From: Flavisolibacter longurius | Lineage (GTDB): Bacteria > Bacteroidota > Bacteroidia > Chitinophagales > Chitinophagaceae | Length of the DNA: 64,000 nucleotides | Direction: 5' to 3' | Assembly: GCA_013327885.1 (NCBI GenBank) | Contig: JABUMY010000004.1 | Location: 248,001 to 312,000 of the forward strand | Shown: piece by piece, positions 63,276 to 64,000 of the stretch | How the letters are laid out: each line of letters opens with the position of its first letter | Numbering within the stretch: position 1 is the first letter of the stretch | Notes under the pieces: model-generated | Databases searched by the model: none | Told to the model about the DNA's origin: nothing | Seen by the model: the letters and a program-made list of their open reading frames with translations, nothing else | Position numbers and translations under genes: made by a program

Positions 63276-64000
63276 TCATCGCATACTTTTCAACCAATCC
63301 TCTACACCCTTTACGATTTTCTTAGCCACCTCCTTGTGAAATTGCGGGTCCAGGATGCGCTGTTCGTCTTCCGCATTGCTCAGGAAGGCTACTTCCACCA
63401 GGCAATTGGGATATTCGGTAGGACCGCTCAGCGAAAAATTAAAGGCGCCAATGTTGCCGAAATTATGCAGGCCCAGTTCCAGCATTCGATCCAACACAGC
63501 TACCGACAACGGCCGGAAGCCAATGTGCCGGTAATAGGTGCTGGTGCCTTTGGCAGCCTTGTTGCCGGCAGAGTTGAGGTGGATGGAAAGCAACAGGTCA
63601 GGCGCTTCTTCGTTCAGCCGTTGCAGACGGTTCGCCATGGGGATATCGGTATCGTCGCAGCGGGTCATCACTACTTCAACACCTTTTTTGCAAAGTGCGG
63701 CTTCCAGCTCCTTGGCGATCTTCAGTGTGTAGTCTTTTTCCAGGACTTTTGAATTCAGACCCGAAGCACCGGTTTGGGCGCCGCCATGACCCGCATCTAC
63801 AGCAATTTTCAGGTGCTTGAGCTTCAGCTTTTCGGGCTGACGCTTCACCTTTACTACCAGCGCATTGCCGCGGTAAGTAATGGCGTGCCCCCAATGCTGC
63901 TTATTCTTGAGTTCAATGAATACCCGGAACACATCATCCTCGGTTTGCTCATACCACACATTCTTTATTTCCTTAACCGTTTTAAGCTGGGTGATCCAGT
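63276..64000 (-). CDS. N-acetylmuramoyl-L-alanine amidase (Amidase_3), N terminus cut
   Basis: The frame is open to the right window edge (no stop after the GTG at 63959), so the true start lies beyond 64000. The Amidase_3 core has IAVDAGHGGAQTGASG (zinc His), LLLSIHLNSA (zinc His) and the catalytic Glu in CLVEVAFLSN. It cleaves peptidoglycan amide bonds in the periplasm. The visible upstream part is a beta-rich domain as in AmiC-type proteins. Confidence 0.9.
   Translation of the reverse strand, partial: WITQLKTVKEIKNVWYEQTEDDVFRVFIELKNKQHWGHAITYRGNALVVKVKRQPEKLKLKHLKIAVDAGHGGAQTGASGLNSKVLEKDYTLKIAKELEAALCKKGVEVVMTRCDDTDIPMANRLQRLNEEAPDLLLSIHLNSAGNKAAKGTSTYYRHIGFRPLSVAVLDRMLELGLHNFGNIGAFNFSLSGPTEYPNCLVEVAFLSNAEDEQRILDPQFHKEVAKKIVKGVEDWLKSMR

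Overview
The window comes from a bacterium of the phylum Bacteroidota, most likely the family Chitinophagaceae. This is an inference from several signs: promoters of the TTTG-N19-23-TAnnTTTG type, weak Shine-Dalgarno sequences, a GldM-like protein, a CarB of about 940 residues, a DUF4834-like protein, and a rimP-nusA-infB operon followed by an envelope-rich set of housekeeping genes. It falls into two parts that meet at a tRNA gene with anticodon CAU (21956-22029).

Part 1 (1 to about 21950) is an AT-richer accessory region that I read as the right-hand part of an integrative element. A tyrosine recombinase (20553-21794) sits beside the 3' end of the tRNA. Next to it lie a winged-helix protein, an excisionase-like protein and a non-coding stretch that looks like a replication origin: three DnaA-box-like sequences about 30 bp apart and three TATATAGA repeats exactly 11 bp apart. 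The other end of the element was not found and probably lies left of the window. The main cargo (1-9737) is two convergent gene groups. The plus-strand group has an unidentified gene cut by the window edge, a DndC-like PAPS-reductase-family protein, a DUF262 protein with a DGQQR motif, and a Ser/Thr protein kinase. The minus-strand group has a PLD-like/superfamily 2 helicase, a 70-residue protein, a DndD-like coiled-coil ATPase and a Dnd-associated-protein-4-like protein. A four-helix membrane protein and a 39-codon ORF lie between the groups. I interpret this as a DNA sulfur-modification-like defence system with an unusual DUF262 plus kinase pair. Further along are exonuclease VII (xseA/xseB), a membrane-anchored nuclease-like protein in a CCGG-rich segment, two DUF416-like proteins and several unknowns.

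Part 2 (about 21950 to 64000) is core chromosome. In order it holds rimP-nusA-infB, a flippase, a MauG-like peroxidase, arfB, a GldM-C-like protein, dtd, a frameshifted IS4-family element inserted in a REP-like palindrome, a DinB-like protein, carB, small membrane/YtxH-like proteins, an M23 peptidase, bcp, birA, rsfS, ftsH, a LUD protein, an lpxH-like gene, an MscS channel, a MerR regulator, amidases, a Nei/Fpg-like glycosylase, pheS, a catalytic/non-catalytic M16 peptidase pair, adk, msrB, dusB, a CPBP protease, cdsA and a cut amidase gene.

The core part also carries much structured non-coding DNA. There are intrinsic terminators. Both rimP and carB have a promoter followed at once by a hairpin with a T-run. 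Many intergenic gaps contain low-complexity repeats built from a word specific to that locus, often as imperfect inverted pairs, and several gene ends run into such repeats.
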